Source of the DNA: Haliea sp964022665
GTDB lineage: Bacteria > Pseudomonadota > Gammaproteobacteria > Pseudomonadales > Halieaceae
Length of the DNA: 64,000 nt
Assembly: GCA_964022665.1 (NCBI GenBank)
Contig: CAXIDF010000002.1
Coordinates: 1-64,000, forward strand
Direction of reading: 5' to 3'
The notes under the pieces are model-generated. The model had not been told where the DNA came from. It ran no database searches and saw only the letters and a list, made by a program, of their open reading frames with translations. Made by a program: the position numbers and the translations under genes. Each line of letters opens with the position of its first letter. Position 1 is the stretch's first letter. Shown here piece by piece: positions 28,148 through 36,625 of this stretch.

Positions 28148-28832
28148 CGCATTCGCGCTTGGTCTGGCAGGCGCCGGACACTGCCTGGGCATGTGTGGCG
28201 GTATCGCTGCCGCATTGCAGCTGGGCGGTGTGAAGAGTACCGGCATGACGCTGGCCTATCACGGTGGCCGTATCGCCAGTTATACCGCGCTGGGCGCCGC
28301 ACTGGGCTTTGCTGCCGGCAGCATTGATATCGCAGCGTGGACCATGGCCCTGCGCTATCTGGCGGGCATACTGCTGATTGCCATGGGGTTGTACATAGCG
28401 GATTGGTGGCGTGTACTCACCTGGCTGGAACGCGGGGGTGCCATTCTCTGGCGGCCAGTGCAGCGCTGGTCGAGCGCCCTGCTTCCCCTGCGCCACTGGT
28501 ATCAGGCGATCGCCCTCGGCTTGTGCTGGGGGCTCATGCCCTGTGGATTGATTTACAGCAGCCTGGCCTGGGCGGCCACCGCTCAGGACGCCGGCGAATC
28601 TGCCCTGATGATGCTGTTTTTTGGCCTGGGCACACTGCCCGCCATGCTGGCCACCAGCTTCGGTGCGGGCGCCGTGCAATCAGCCCTGCGCCGCAAGGGG
28701 CTGAAGGTTACATTGGGGTTGTTGCTGATCGTGTCCGGTTGCTGGACGGTCTACCTGACGGCGGCCCATGCGCAACACAGCACGCATGCCATGCAACATG
28801 ACGCACCTATGGATCACAGCCAGCATCACTGA
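28128..28832 (+). CDS. Sulfite exporter TauE/SafE-family (DsbD-like) membrane protein
   Basis: A 234-residue polytopic protein with about six helices and the paired motifs GAGHCLGMCGG (15-25) and WGLMPCGLIYS, usual for the SafE-type proteins that follow ccoS. The C-terminal tail after residue 213 has seven His and two Met, suggesting metal binding. ATG 28128 follows GGGAGG at good spacing and lies inside ccoS. The name of the family does not establish sulfite export; copper handling fits the location better. Confidence 0.82.
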   Translation: MIAELGSAFALGLAGAGHCLGMCGGIAAALQLGGVKSTGMTLAYHGGRIASYTALGAALGFAAGSIDIAAWTMALRYLAGILLIAMGLYIADWWRVLTWLERGGAILWRPVQRWSSALLPLRHWYQAIALGLCWGLMPCGLIYSSLAWAATAQDAGESALMMLFFGLGTLPAMLATSFGAGAVQSALRRKGLKVTLGLLLIVSGCWTVYLTAAHAQHSTHAMQHDAPMDHSQHH

Positions 28833-28848
28833 GCAGACGGATTTGCGG

Positions 28849-28881
28849 AAAAAACACGGGGGTGAGCAGGCGCGCACCCCC
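28849..28881 (-). terminator. Intrinsic terminator of ompW
   Basis: Stem GGGGGTG (28858-28864) / CACCCCC (28875-28881) with a 10-base loop, followed on the minus strand by GTG and six T residues (28854-28849). It lies 15 bases past the ompW stop and may also stop the plus-strand cco transcript. Confidence 0.75.
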
Positions 28882-28895
28882 AAAACGTTACGACT

Positions 28896-29579
28896 TTAGA
28901 AACGGTACGCGATGCCGACGTTATAGACCCAGGGGTCGATGTCCACATCGAACGCCACGGTACCCACATCGGTACGGATCTTGGCAGTGGTGTCGATATC
29001 GATGTACCAGACTGCCACGTTGACGGCCCAGTTTTCAGACAGCGGAATATCAACGCCCGCCTGGGCAGCCAGACCGAAAGAATCATCCAGCGAGAGGTCC
29101 GCTTCCGTTGCGCCGATCAGGCCATTCAACGCACCGGCAAGTGCAGGGTCGACTTTCTCATCGTAAATAAAGGTGTAGTTCACACCGGCACCCACATAGG
29201 GCTGCCAGCCTTGCTGCCCGCCACGTGGATACCATTGCATGCTCACCGTAGGCGGCAGGTGCTTGATTGAGCCCGCGGGAATACCCACACCATTGACCGT
29301 GATATCGTGCTCGAACGGCGTTGCCGCCAGCACTTCCACAGCCCAGCTGTCGGTCAGCATGTAAACCGGAATGATGCTGAGCTGGGTGTCGTTGTCGACA
29401 GAGACCCCGGGGAGTACGGTGGGCGGAGCCGTGGGCAACACGATGTTGTCACTGTCCTCGTCCGGCGCCACGGTCACGGCGCCTGCACGCAGAATCCAAT
29501 CACCTTGCTCGTAGGCAGCAGCGTTGACTGCCATGCCTGCGACCACTGCCGCCAAGGCGAGTTGAGTTACCTTTTTCAT
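28896..29579 (-). CDS. ompW: OmpW-family outer-membrane beta-barrel protein
   Basis: A 227-residue outer-membrane protein. A signal peptide (MKKVTQLALAAVVAGMAVNAAA) precedes an eight-strand barrel pattern with GDWILRAGAVTVAPD, the family LPPTVSMQWYP segment, and a terminal Phe (IAYRF) as the barrel insertion signal. ATG 29579 is preferred over the adjacent 29582 because AGGAG lies 6 bases upstream. OmpW proteins form narrow hydrophobic channels; an osmotic or redox role is often suggested. Confidence 0.92.
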   Translation of the reverse strand: MKKVTQLALAAVVAGMAVNAAAYEQGDWILRAGAVTVAPDEDSDNIVLPTAPPTVLPGVSVDNDTQLSIIPVYMLTDSWAVEVLAATPFEHDITVNGVGIPAGSIKHLPPTVSMQWYPRGGQQGWQPYVGAGVNYTFIYDEKVDPALAGALNGLIGATEADLSLDDSFGLAAQAGVDIPLSENWAVNVAVWYIDIDTTAKIRTDVGTVAFDVDIDPWVYNVGIAYRF

Positions 29580-29600
29580 CATTCACTCCTTAATGTGGAC

Positions 29601-29619
29601 CAGGGTGTCCATCACCCTG
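29601..29619. promoter_or_regulatory. Inverted repeat in the ompW leader
   Basis: CAGGGTG / CACCCTG with a 5-base loop, ~10 bases before the ompW ribosome site. It could be an operator or a leader hairpin; the sequence does not decide. Confidence 0.35.
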
Positions 29620-29667
29620 AGCACAGATTAAGGCAGCTTTGGATCTCGGGCATTGATGTCGGTCAAC

Positions 29668-29688
29668 GCCGCGCGCAGTGCGCGCGGC
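29668..29688. repeat. Perfect GC hairpin between ask and ompW
   Basis: GCCGCGCGC / GCGCGCGGC with a 3-base loop, 12 bases past the ask stop. There is no T-run on either side, so it is not a standard intrinsic terminator, but it probably ends or protects the ectoine transcript. Confidence 0.5.
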
Positions 29689-29700
29689 CAGGGAGGAAAA

Positions 29701-31143
29701 TCAGGAGGCCAGGCAGATCGCACGTCCGTGGTCGTGGGGTTCCACCAGGGTCGCGTGCAGGCCGCGAATGGCCTGCTCGTAGTCATCGTCGTTGACGATG
29801 AACTGGATATCCACCTGACGCATGGACTGGTGAATAGCCAGCACGCTGATATCGTGACTGGAGAGGGCCGCCACCGTCCGGGCGAGCAAACCGGGCACCT
29901 GCATGTCACTGCCGATGGCGGATACGATCGCCACCTTCTGTTCACGAATTTCCGCCTCCGGGAACGTCTCCTGCAAAGCCTTCTTGATGCGCTTGACGGT
30001 CTTCAAGTTGACGTCGAGGTAGTGGGTCACCGTATTGGCATTGATATCTTTGCCAACGATATGGCCTTTGAAGCGCTGGACGCAACGCAGGATCTCGGTG
30101 TCGTAGTGGGCCACGATGCCCGCCATGTCCTGGTCGAACAGCTCCAGCGCATACACCCCCCGGCAACCCGCGATGATCTCCACGCACGCCGTGTCGCTGA
30201 CGTAGTCGCCGGTAATCAGGGTACCGGTGTGCTCCGGCTCGAAGGTGTTCTTCACCCGCAGGGGAATGCCATTCTGGCGCAGACCCTTGGCCGCTTTGGG
30301 GTGAATGGCTTCCATACCCAGGTTGGCCAGCTGGTCTGCCACATCGTAATTGGTGCGTCCAATAGGCACGGCGTTGTCCTCACCCACCAGACGCGGGTCC
30401 GCGCTGCTGAGGTGGAACTCTTTGTGGATAATGGCCTCGCGAGCGCCGGTGAGCACGGCGATACGGCTGAAGGTCATCTCGCTGTAACCGCGATCAAACT
30501 GGGTGATGAGACCTTCGCTGCAGTGCGCGTACCCGGTGACAATCGGCAGCTCGTGCTCCAGGTCGATATTGGCAAACGCCTGCTGCACGCACGCGTCCAG
30601 GGGCTGACTGCCCGAGCCCTGCCAACCGCTGAGGTCGACAAAGCGCGCGTTCAACCCATCGCGGCGCAGCAAGGTAGCCATGTTCCAGGCACTGTGGACT
30701 TCGCCCACGCTGGATAGCATTTCACGCACCGTCACCAGATGGTCTTCCACCGAAAAGTGACCGTGCCCACACAGGCTATGCAGGTCCTCAAGGCATTTGC
30801 GGGCATTCTCGAGACGCTCGCCGATGAACTCATTGGCTTCGAGCAATGCCTGCGCATCGGTAAAGAGCTCTGCGTTAATAGCAAACATGCTGTCGCGCAC
30901 AGCGTCCAGGGCCTCTTCCCAGCTGCGGTCCTGAAAACTGCTGGCGAACAGGCCGTAGACGCCGGGCTTGCCATCTTTCTTGTGCTCCAGCAGCTTGTCG
31001 GTCATGCCGCCATAGGCGGAAACAACGAAAATACGCTGGTACGGCGTTTCGCCATTGCGCTGACCGAAAACGATGCTGTCTCGTACGGCGGCATAGTTAC
31101 TCATTGACGTGCCGCCGATTTTCTCCACGGTATGCTTGTTCAC
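29701..31143 (-). CDS. ask: Aspartate kinase of the ectoine operon (Ask_Ect)
   Basis: Phosphorylates aspartate, the first step towards aspartate semialdehyde for ectoine. It has 480 residues from the GTG at 31143, which gives the Ask_Ect opening HTVEKIGGTSMS after two residues. A kinase core follows (VSAYGGMT, EFHLSSADPRLV, RTNYDVADQL) with C-terminal ACT domains. The frame is open to 31230, but that extension (rich in Gly, Ser and Asn) does not look like the family. Ask_Ect enzymes are generally less feedback-inhibited than the housekeeping enzyme. It is last in ectA-ectB-ectC-ask. Confidence 0.92.
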   Translation of the reverse strand: MNKHTVEKIGGTSMSNYAAVRDSIVFGQRNGETPYQRIFVVSAYGGMTDKLLEHKKDGKPGVYGLFASSFQDRSWEEALDAVRDSMFAINAELFTDAQALLEANEFIGERLENARKCLEDLHSLCGHGHFSVEDHLVTVREMLSSVGEVHSAWNMATLLRRDGLNARFVDLSGWQGSGSQPLDACVQQAFANIDLEHELPIVTGYAHCSEGLITQFDRGYSEMTFSRIAVLTGAREAIIHKEFHLSSADPRLVGEDNAVPIGRTNYDVADQLANLGMEAIHPKAAKGLRQNGIPLRVKNTFEPEHTGTLITGDYVSDTACVEIIAGCRGVYALELFDQDMAGIVAHYDTEILRCVQRFKGHIVGKDINANTVTHYLDVNLKTVKRIKKALQETFPEAEIREQKVAIVSAIGSDMQVPGLLARTVAALSSHDISVLAIHQSMRQVDIQFIVNDDDYEQAIRGLHATLVEPHDHGRAICLAS

Positions 31144-31161
31144 TGCTTCCCCCGTATTGTG

Positions 31162-31194
31162 CCCGGAGCGCACTTTCGCACTGTGCTCGCCGGG
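31162..31194 (-). other. Stem-loop between ectC and ask
   Basis: CCCGGAGCGCAC (31162-31173) and GTGCTCGCCGGG (31183-31194) pair at 10 of 12 positions around a 9-base loop, in the 92-base spacer before ask. No T-run follows, so mRNA processing or translation control is more likely than termination. Confidence 0.4.
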
Positions 31195-31235
31195 CCCGGC
31201 ATCCTGTGCGATGTTAGATACCCTACTCACGATAC

Positions 31236-31640
31236 TCAGGCGCCCACGCGCTCGGCATGCAGTTCATAGGCGCCCTCGGCGTTGTGTACCTCCGTGCCAT
31301 GCAACGGCGGGTTGAACACACAGGCCATTTTCATTTCCGTTGTTGCACGCAGCTTGTGCTCATCGTGCTTGTCGAGTATGTACAACGTGCCTGGAGCAAT
31401 GGGATAGACCTTGCCATCCGCCAATGTTTCCACCTCGCCTTCACCCGACATGCAGTACACCGATTCCAGATGATTCTGATAGTGCATGCGGAAGTCCGCG
31501 CCCGCGTAGATCGTGGTGATGTGAAAGGAAAAGCCCATATTGTCGTCTTTCAGCAGCAGGCGCGTGCTGTCCCAGTTGCCACCGGGATCCTTGATCATGC
31601 GGCCTTCACGTGCCGCGGTGTCCATATCTCGTACAATCAT
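31236..31640 (-). CDS. ectC: EctC, L-ectoine synthase
   Basis: A 134-residue cupin enzyme that cyclises N-gamma-acetyl-diaminobutyrate to ectoine. It begins MIVRDMDTA and carries the cupin core HYQNHLESVYCMSGEGEVE and LDKHDEHKLRA, with the metal-site Glu and His present. The length is normal for the family. It lies 71 bases after ectB. Confidence 0.96.
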   Translation of the reverse strand: MIVRDMDTAAREGRMIKDPGGNWDSTRLLLKDDNMGFSFHITTIYAGADFRMHYQNHLESVYCMSGEGEVETLADGKVYPIAPGTLYILDKHDEHKLRATTEMKMACVFNPPLHGTEVHNAEGAYELHAERVGA

Positions 31641-31711
31641 GTGAATATCCTTTGTTCGCTGTAAATAATAATAACGCCAGACTGCGGCGACCGGAGGCCG
31701 CCGCGTGCTGT

Positions 31712-33046
31712 TCAGCTTGCCTTGCGGAAGCGGTCGTCATCGGAGACGCTGTATTCATCCTCGAAAAAGTCGACGACTTCGGGAATGGCGCCTTCGGAGG
31801 CACACACTTCGGCGATGGCCTGCTCGACGATGTCAATGCCACGCTTGAGGTTCTCCTGCGAGATGGTGAGCGGACAGAGGAACTTCACGACCTGGTCGTC
31901 CGCACCGCTGGTCTCGATCATCAAACCCTTGGCAAAGGCTTTGCGCGTGATACGCCCGGCAATTTCACCGTTGACACAGTTGATGCCCTGAAACATGCCG
32001 CGCCCGTGTGTGCTGAAGTTGCCCTCGCCATAGCGCGCCACAATCGCCTCGAGCCGCTCCGAAACATAGCGCCCCTTGGCCTGCACGGCTTTCGCGAATG
32101 CGTCATCAGACCAAAACGTGTCGATTGCCGCCTTCGCGGTAACGAACGCAAGGTTGTTGCCGCGAAAGGTGCCGTTGTGCTCGCCCGGCTTCCATTGATC
32201 CAGCTCCGGCTTGATCAGCACGACCGCAAAAGGCAGGCCATAACCACTGAGCGATTTCGACAGAGTGACGATATCCGGCTTGATACCCGCTTCCTCGAAG
32301 CTGAAGAACGTGCCCGTACGGCCGCAGCCCGCTTGGATGTCATCCACGATCAGCAGCATATCGTGCTTGCGACACACCGCCTCGAGGTTACGCAACCACT
32401 CGAAGCTGGCCGCATTAATGCCGCCCTCGCCCTGCACCGTTTCAACCAGGACTGCGGCCGGTGCGTCGATACCACTGCTGGAATCCGAAAGGACCTTATC
32501 CAGATAGGCGGTGGTGTCGATACCATCGCCCAGGTAGCCATCAAACGGCATGCGACTGCTGCCGCCAAGGCTCACGCCTGAAGCACCCCGGTGATGCGAG
32601 TTGCCGGTGGCAGCCAGGGAACCCAGGCTCACGCCGTGGAACCCGTTAGTAAAGGAAACGACGTTTTCCCGGCCGGCTATGTTGCGCGCCAGCTTGAGCG
32701 CCGCCTCTACCGCGTTGGTGCCGGTGGGGCCGGTAAACTGGACGACAAACTCCAGCTCGCGCGGCTTCAGGATTTTCTCGCTGAAGGTTTCAAGGAACTC
32801 GGCCTTGGCCTTGGTGTGCAGATCCAGACCGTGGCTGATGCCATCCGCTTCAATGTATTCCAACAGCGCTTGCTTGAACGCGGGGTTGTTGTGCCCGTAG
32901 TTCAGAGTGCCGGCACCTGCCAGAAAATCCAGATACTGCTTGCCGTCTTCATCGTACAGGTACTCGCCCTGAGCGCGGTTGAACACGCGCGGAAAGGAGC
33001 GAGCGTAGCTTTGTACTTCGGATTCAATCTCTTCAAAAATCTTCAT
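31712..33046 (-). CDS. ectB: EctB, diaminobutyrate--2-oxoglutarate transaminase
   Basis: A PLP enzyme of 444 residues that converts aspartate semialdehyde to L-2,4-diaminobutyrate. It shows the class III aminotransferase landmarks GAGTLNYGHNNP, QFTGPTGTNAVEAALKLAR, VDDIQAGCGRTG and the PLP lysine in LSKSLSGYG. The start is ATG 33046 with GAGG upstream; a longer frame to 33073 has no support. Confidence 0.96.
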   Translation of the reverse strand: MKIFEEIESEVQSYARSFPRVFNRAQGEYLYDEDGKQYLDFLAGAGTLNYGHNNPAFKQALLEYIEADGISHGLDLHTKAKAEFLETFSEKILKPRELEFVVQFTGPTGTNAVEAALKLARNIAGRENVVSFTNGFHGVSLGSLAATGNSHHRGASGVSLGGSSRMPFDGYLGDGIDTTAYLDKVLSDSSSGIDAPAAVLVETVQGEGGINAASFEWLRNLEAVCRKHDMLLIVDDIQAGCGRTGTFFSFEEAGIKPDIVTLSKSLSGYGLPFAVVLIKPELDQWKPGEHNGTFRGNNLAFVTAKAAIDTFWSDDAFAKAVQAKGRYVSERLEAIVARYGEGNFSTHGRGMFQGINCVNGEIAGRITRKAFAKGLMIETSGADDQVVKFLCPLTISQENLKRGIDIVEQAIAEVCASEGAIPEVVDFFEDEYSVSDDDRFRKAS

Positions 33047-33111
33047 GCATAACCTCAATGTTGTTGCTGTCATTCATTCCGTTGGTGGTCGTTTGCGGGC
33101 TCAGGCCGGCG

Positions 33112-33627
33112 TCAGCGGGCGACAGCGCGCAGGTCCGACGCGGACAGTGGACCGATTCTCGCGCGAATCTCGCTGTCGTGGCTGCCCTTGAAGTGGGCCT
33201 CGCGATCGAACCAAACCTCGCGCTCCAGAGTTGCGCCACGACGCGTGGCGAACCCCTGAAACAGACCCCAGGACGCGGCGTTGTCTTCGGTGATCGTGGT
33301 TTCCATGTACTGTATCCACTCATTCCCCGCCCGATCGACGATTGCGTCAAGCATGCGCCCGGCGAGTCCCTGGCCGCGACCACTCTCGCCAACCGCGACC
33401 TGCCAGATAAACAGTGTGTCCGGGCGCTCGGGTATGCGGTGACCGGAAATAAACCCGGCCACCACGCCCTCCGCTTCTGCCAGCACCGACGTGCTCGCAA
33501 AATGGGAACACTGGATGAGGTTGCAGTACGCTGAATTGGTGTCCAGGGGCGGGCAGGCCGCAATCAAGCTGTGCACCGCCATGCCATCCGCCGCTGTTGG
33601 CGGCCTCAGTGTCAGGTTCTGTGCCAT
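33112..33627 (-). CDS. ectA: EctA, diaminobutyrate acetyltransferase
   Basis: A GNAT acetyltransferase of 171 residues that acetylates the gamma-amino group of diaminobutyrate. It has LRPPTAADG at the N-terminus, NSAYCNLIQCSHF, and the acetyl-CoA loop GESGRGQGLAGRML. ATG 33627 follows GGAGAG; the frame extends 12 codons upstream across the operator and -10, so that longer form is not credible. First gene of the ectoine operon. Confidence 0.96.
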   Translation of the reverse strand: MAQNLTLRPPTAADGMAVHSLIAACPPLDTNSAYCNLIQCSHFASTSVLAEAEGVVAGFISGHRIPERPDTLFIWQVAVGESGRGQGLAGRMLDAIVDRAGNEWIQYMETTITEDNAASWGLFQGFATRRGATLEREVWFDREAHFKGSHDSEIRARIGPLSASDLRAVAR

Positions 33628-33642
33628 TGTTGTTTGCTCTCC

Positions 33643-33689
33643 AATATTTAGTACGCTAAACATTATACCGCATGATCAATTTTAATCAA
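33643..33689 (-). promoter_or_regulatory. ectA promoter with palindromic EctR-like operator
   Basis: On the minus strand TTGATT (33684-33689) and consensus TATAAT (33662-33667) are 16 bases apart. Directly downstream, TTTAGTACGCTAAA (33647-33660) forms a palindrome extended by AAT/ATT outside one mismatch (33643-33664), covering the start site and the edge of the -10. The TATTTAGT half resembles the EctR1 site reported in methylotrophs, so repression by the divergent MarR protein is likely. Confidence 0.7.
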
Positions 33690-33763
33690 AACCACATTTC
33701 TAGTATTTTGATTCTTTTAGGCGTTGTTTGTGACTTATTGATGAATTTTTTGTTTTTTGTTGC

Positions 33764-33775
33764 CTAAATATTTAC
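33764..33775. promoter_or_regulatory. Second TATTTAG-like half-site near ectR
   Basis: CTAAATATTTAC includes the palindrome TAAATATTTA and shares the TATTTAG half with the ectA operator. It is ~80 bases before the ectR start and could allow autoregulation. The 227-base divergent region is strongly AT-rich compared with its flanks. Confidence 0.35.
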
Positions 33776-33854
33776 ACTGTATTTTGTTTGCACCGCTTTG
33801 GGGCGGAGCATGTACGCGGGGAATTAACGCCAAAGCAGCAAGCGGAGGTACACT

Positions 33855-34409
33855 GTGCTGGGTTTTGCTACCGAGAGAGACATCCTGTTGGCCCGTATTG
33901 ATGAAGTCCTGGTTGCGCTGCGACGCGTGATTCGCGCTACCGACCTGCATTCGCGGCATCTCGCCAAGACCACGGGCCTTACAGCGCCGCAAATTCTGCT
34001 GCTGCAGACCATCCGCCACCGTGGAGAAGTCACCATCGGCGAGCTGGCAACCGATATCAGCCTCAGCCAGGCCACGGTTACCACCATTCTGGACCGGCTG
34101 GAAAAACGCGGCCTGGTCTACCGCAAACGCTCCAATACAGACAAGCGCAAAGTGCACGCACATCTCACGCCACAGGCGATGGAAGTGCTCATCAGCGCAC
34201 CCATCCCTCTGCAGGAGCAGTTCAAGCGCCAGTTCGATGACCTGCAGGAGTGGGAACAGACCATGATCATCTCGTCGCTGCAGCGTATCGCCAAAATGAT
34301 GGATGCAGAACATATCGATGCGGCACCGGTGCTAGACCTGGGCACACTCGACCGGCAAGGCAACCAGTACGACGCGGAGCGTGCAGGCAACAAGGGCAAA
34401 CCACAGTAG
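33855..34409 (+). CDS. ectR: MarR-family regulator of ectoine genes (EctR-like)
   Basis: A 184-residue MarR-type winged-helix protein (ATDISLSQATVTTILDRLEKRGLVYRKRS is the DNA-reading region, described here by its helix pattern near residues 70-98). It is divergent from ectABC-ask, the same layout as EctR in methylotrophs and many marine bacteria, where it represses the operon at low salt. The GTG start at 33855 has GGAGG upstream. Confidence 0.88.
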   Translation: MLGFATERDILLARIDEVLVALRRVIRATDLHSRHLAKTTGLTAPQILLLQTIRHRGEVTIGELATDISLSQATVTTILDRLEKRGLVYRKRSNTDKRKVHAHLTPQAMEVLISAPIPLQEQFKRQFDDLQEWEQTMIISSLQRIAKMMDAEHIDAAPVLDLGTLDRQGNQYDAERAGNKGKPQ

Positions 34410-34545
34410 TCACCACGCACGTGCCGAGCGGCATTTACTGAATCGCGCGTGCAGGCGAGAACGTTCAATTTTCATGACTCGGTGCTGCGGATAGCAGTGA
34501 GGGCGCAAGGGAATGGCAATACGCTGCGCTGAATGGTTTGAATCG

Positions 34546-34572
34546 AAAAACTGGCTGACCGAGCGGTCAGCC
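34546..34572 (-). terminator. Intrinsic terminator of the hsa gene set
   Basis: Perfect 8-base stem GGCTGACC (34553-34560) / GGTCAGCC (34565-34572) with a 4-base loop, followed on the minus strand by AG and five T residues (34550-34546). It is 72 bases beyond the hsaF stop. The rest of the 234-base convergent gap with ectR holds nothing I recognise. Confidence 0.75.
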
Positions 34573-34643
34573 CAGCATTGTTAACATTCAGCGTCCGGGC
34601 CTGATGGCGGCCACAGGCGCCCTTTGCAGAAGGATGTGAGCGA

Positions 34644-35675
34644 TCAGGCGCTCTTGCGTTCGCGCGCCATGTCCATGGCCAGGTCTTCAATCATGTCTTC
34701 CTGCCCGCCCACAGTGCGACGACGGCCGAGTTCAACCAGTATGTCACGCGCAGACAGGCCGTGCTTGGCAGCGCTGCGCTTGGCAAACAGCAGGAAGCTG
34801 GAGTAGACCCCGGCCCAGCCCAGGGTGAGTGAATCCCGATCCACCCGCACCATGTGGTCCATCAGCGGCACAATCAGGTCTTCCGCCACGTCCATGGCCT
34901 TGAACAGGTCAACCCCGGTTTCAACACCCATACGGTCACACACCGCCAGGAAGACTTCCAGTGGCGTATTCCCCGCACCGGCACCCAGCCCCGCGAGCGA
35001 CCCGTCAATACGGTTGGCACCGGCGTCTACCGCCGCCAGCGAATTGGCAATGCCCATGCCCAGGTTGTGGTGACCGTGGAAGCCCAGCTCGGTTTCCGGC
35101 TTCAGTTCCGCCCGCGCCAGCGCGATGCGCTCGGTGACATCGTCCGGCAGCATGTAACCGGCGGAGTCGGTGATATACACGCAGTTGGCCCCGTAGGACT
35201 CCATCAGCTTCAACTGCACCACCAGCTCGTCAGCCGGAATCATGTGTGCCATCATCAAGAAACCGACCGTGTCCAGCCCGCTGATCTGGGAGGCCATGCT
35301 GATATGCTGCTCCGAGACATCCGCCTCGGTGCAGTGCGTGGCCACGCGAATAGTGGAGATCCCACAGTCCACCGCCATCTTCAGGTGGTCAACCGTGCCG
35401 ATACCCGGCAACAACAGTGCTGACACCCTGGTTTTTTTCACGGCCTTGCACACTGCCGTCAGGTATTCCTGGTCACTGGCGGCGGGGAAGCCGTAGTTGA
35501 CCGATGCTCCGCCCAGGCCATCGCCGTGGGTGACTTCAATCAGGGGAATGCCGGCTTCGTCCATGGCCACCGCGATATCCACCATTTCCTGCACGGTAAT
35601 CTGGTGCTGCTTGGGGTGCATACCGTCGCGCAGCGACATGTCGTGCACCTGAATTTTCCTGCCTTTCAAGTTCAT
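34644..35675 (-). CDS. hsaF: 4-hydroxy-2-oxovalerate/-hexanoate aldolase (HsaF type)
   Basis: DRE-TIM metallo-aldolase of 343 residues that splits 4-hydroxy-2-oxoacids into pyruvate and an aldehyde. It begins KIQVHDMSLRDGMH (the catalytic Arg-Asp pair) and has EVTHGDGLGG, ITDSAGYMLP and the metal-binding FHGHHNLGMGIANS. It works as a complex with the acetaldehyde dehydrogenase encoded 11 bases upstream, which receives the aldehyde by channelling. GAGGAG precedes the ATG. Steroid specificity is inferred from neighbours; the same fold serves aromatic meta-cleavage (DmpG, BphI). Confidence 0.93.
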   Translation of the reverse strand: MNLKGRKIQVHDMSLRDGMHPKQHQITVQEMVDIAVAMDEAGIPLIEVTHGDGLGGASVNYGFPAASDQEYLTAVCKAVKKTRVSALLLPGIGTVDHLKMAVDCGISTIRVATHCTEADVSEQHISMASQISGLDTVGFLMMAHMIPADELVVQLKLMESYGANCVYITDSAGYMLPDDVTERIALARAELKPETELGFHGHHNLGMGIANSLAAVDAGANRIDGSLAGLGAGAGNTPLEVFLAVCDRMGVETGVDLFKAMDVAEDLIVPLMDHMVRVDRDSLTLGWAGVYSSFLLFAKRSAAKHGLSARDILVELGRRRTVGGQEDMIEDLAMDMARERKSA

Positions 35676-35686
35676 AGTGTCTCTCC

Positions 35687-36595
35687 TCAGGCCACTGCCG
35701 GCACAAAGCGCCCGGCCAGGATTTCTTCGGCATACATTTCCGCTGTGCGCAGGCCTGCCGCCGTCATGATATCGAGGTTGCCGGCATAGCGCGGCAGGAA
35801 GTCACCCAGCCCCGCCACTTCCATGTAAATGCTCACGCGCTTGCCGTCGAAGGTCGGGCCGTTCTTCAGCGTATAGCCGGGCACGTACTTCTGCACTTCA
35901 GCTACCATCTCATGTACCGAACGGGTAATCGCCTCCTGGTCCGGCTCGTCTGCCGTCAGGCAGTGGATGGTATCGCGCATGATCAGTGGCGGCTCCGCCG
36001 GATTGATCACGATAATCGCCTTGCCCTGCTGGGCACCGCCAATCAATTCGACGCCTTTAGCGGTGGTGCGGGTGAATTCGTCGATATTCTTGCGCGTGCC
36101 GGGGCCCACGGAGCGGGAGCTCACCGTGGCCACGATCTCGCCGTAGGCCACCGTTTGTACACGGCTCACCGCCGCCACCATGGGGATGGTCGCCTGGCCG
36201 CCGCAGGTGACCATATTGACGTTCATCGCCTTCGCGGCCACGGCGTCCTGCAGGTTGACCGGCGGCACACAGAATGGCCCGATGGCCGCCGGGGTCAGGT
36301 CCACCATCACGGCGCCCTCGGCATTCACCTTGCGGCTGTTGTCCGCATGCACATAAGCACTGGTGGCATCGAAGCAGATCTGGATGTTGTCCTCACGCAT
36401 GTGCGGTACCAGGCCATCCACGCCGTCGCAGGTGGTTTTGATCCCCATCTCGCGGGCGCGGGCCAGGCCGGGGGAATCCGGGTCTACACCCACCATCCAC
36501 ACCGGCTCGATAACCTCACTGCGCATCGCCTTCATCAACAGGTCGGTGCCGATATTTCCCGGGCCAATAATGGCCACCCTGATTTTTTTACTCAT
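35687..36595 (-). CDS. hsaG: Acylating acetaldehyde/propionaldehyde dehydrogenase (HsaG type)
   Basis: A 302-residue enzyme that oxidises the aldehyde released by the aldolase to its acyl-CoA using NAD and CoA. The N-terminal Rossmann motif is AIIGPGNIGTDLL (9-21), and the catalytic Cys is in NMVTCGGQATIP (~131). DmpF/BphJ-family length is normal. In steroid ring A/B breakdown the product is propionyl-CoA. Confidence 0.93.
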   Translation of the reverse strand: MSKKIRVAIIGPGNIGTDLLMKAMRSEVIEPVWMVGVDPDSPGLARAREMGIKTTCDGVDGLVPHMREDNIQICFDATSAYVHADNSRKVNAEGAVMVDLTPAAIGPFCVPPVNLQDAVAAKAMNVNMVTCGGQATIPMVAAVSRVQTVAYGEIVATVSSRSVGPGTRKNIDEFTRTTAKGVELIGGAQQGKAIIVINPAEPPLIMRDTIHCLTADEPDQEAITRSVHEMVAEVQKYVPGYTLKNGPTFDGKRVSIYMEVAGLGDFLPRYAGNLDIMTAAGLRTAEMYAEEILAGRFVPAVA

Positions 36596-36625
36596 TGCTC
36601 GCTTTCCACATCATTGATTCGTTGC

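Noticed and set aside
31144..31230. N-terminal extension of aspartate kinase to 31230
   Set aside because: The added residues do not resemble Ask_Ect proteins, which begin at the HTVEKIGGTSMS motif.
29583..33663. Ectoine hydroxylase (ectD) in the ectoine cluster
   Set aside because: No ectD-like frame is present; only ectA, ectB, ectC and ask.
34472..34690. 72-codon minus-strand frame after hsaF
   Set aside because: Begins inside hsaF in another frame and spans the terminator; no domain.
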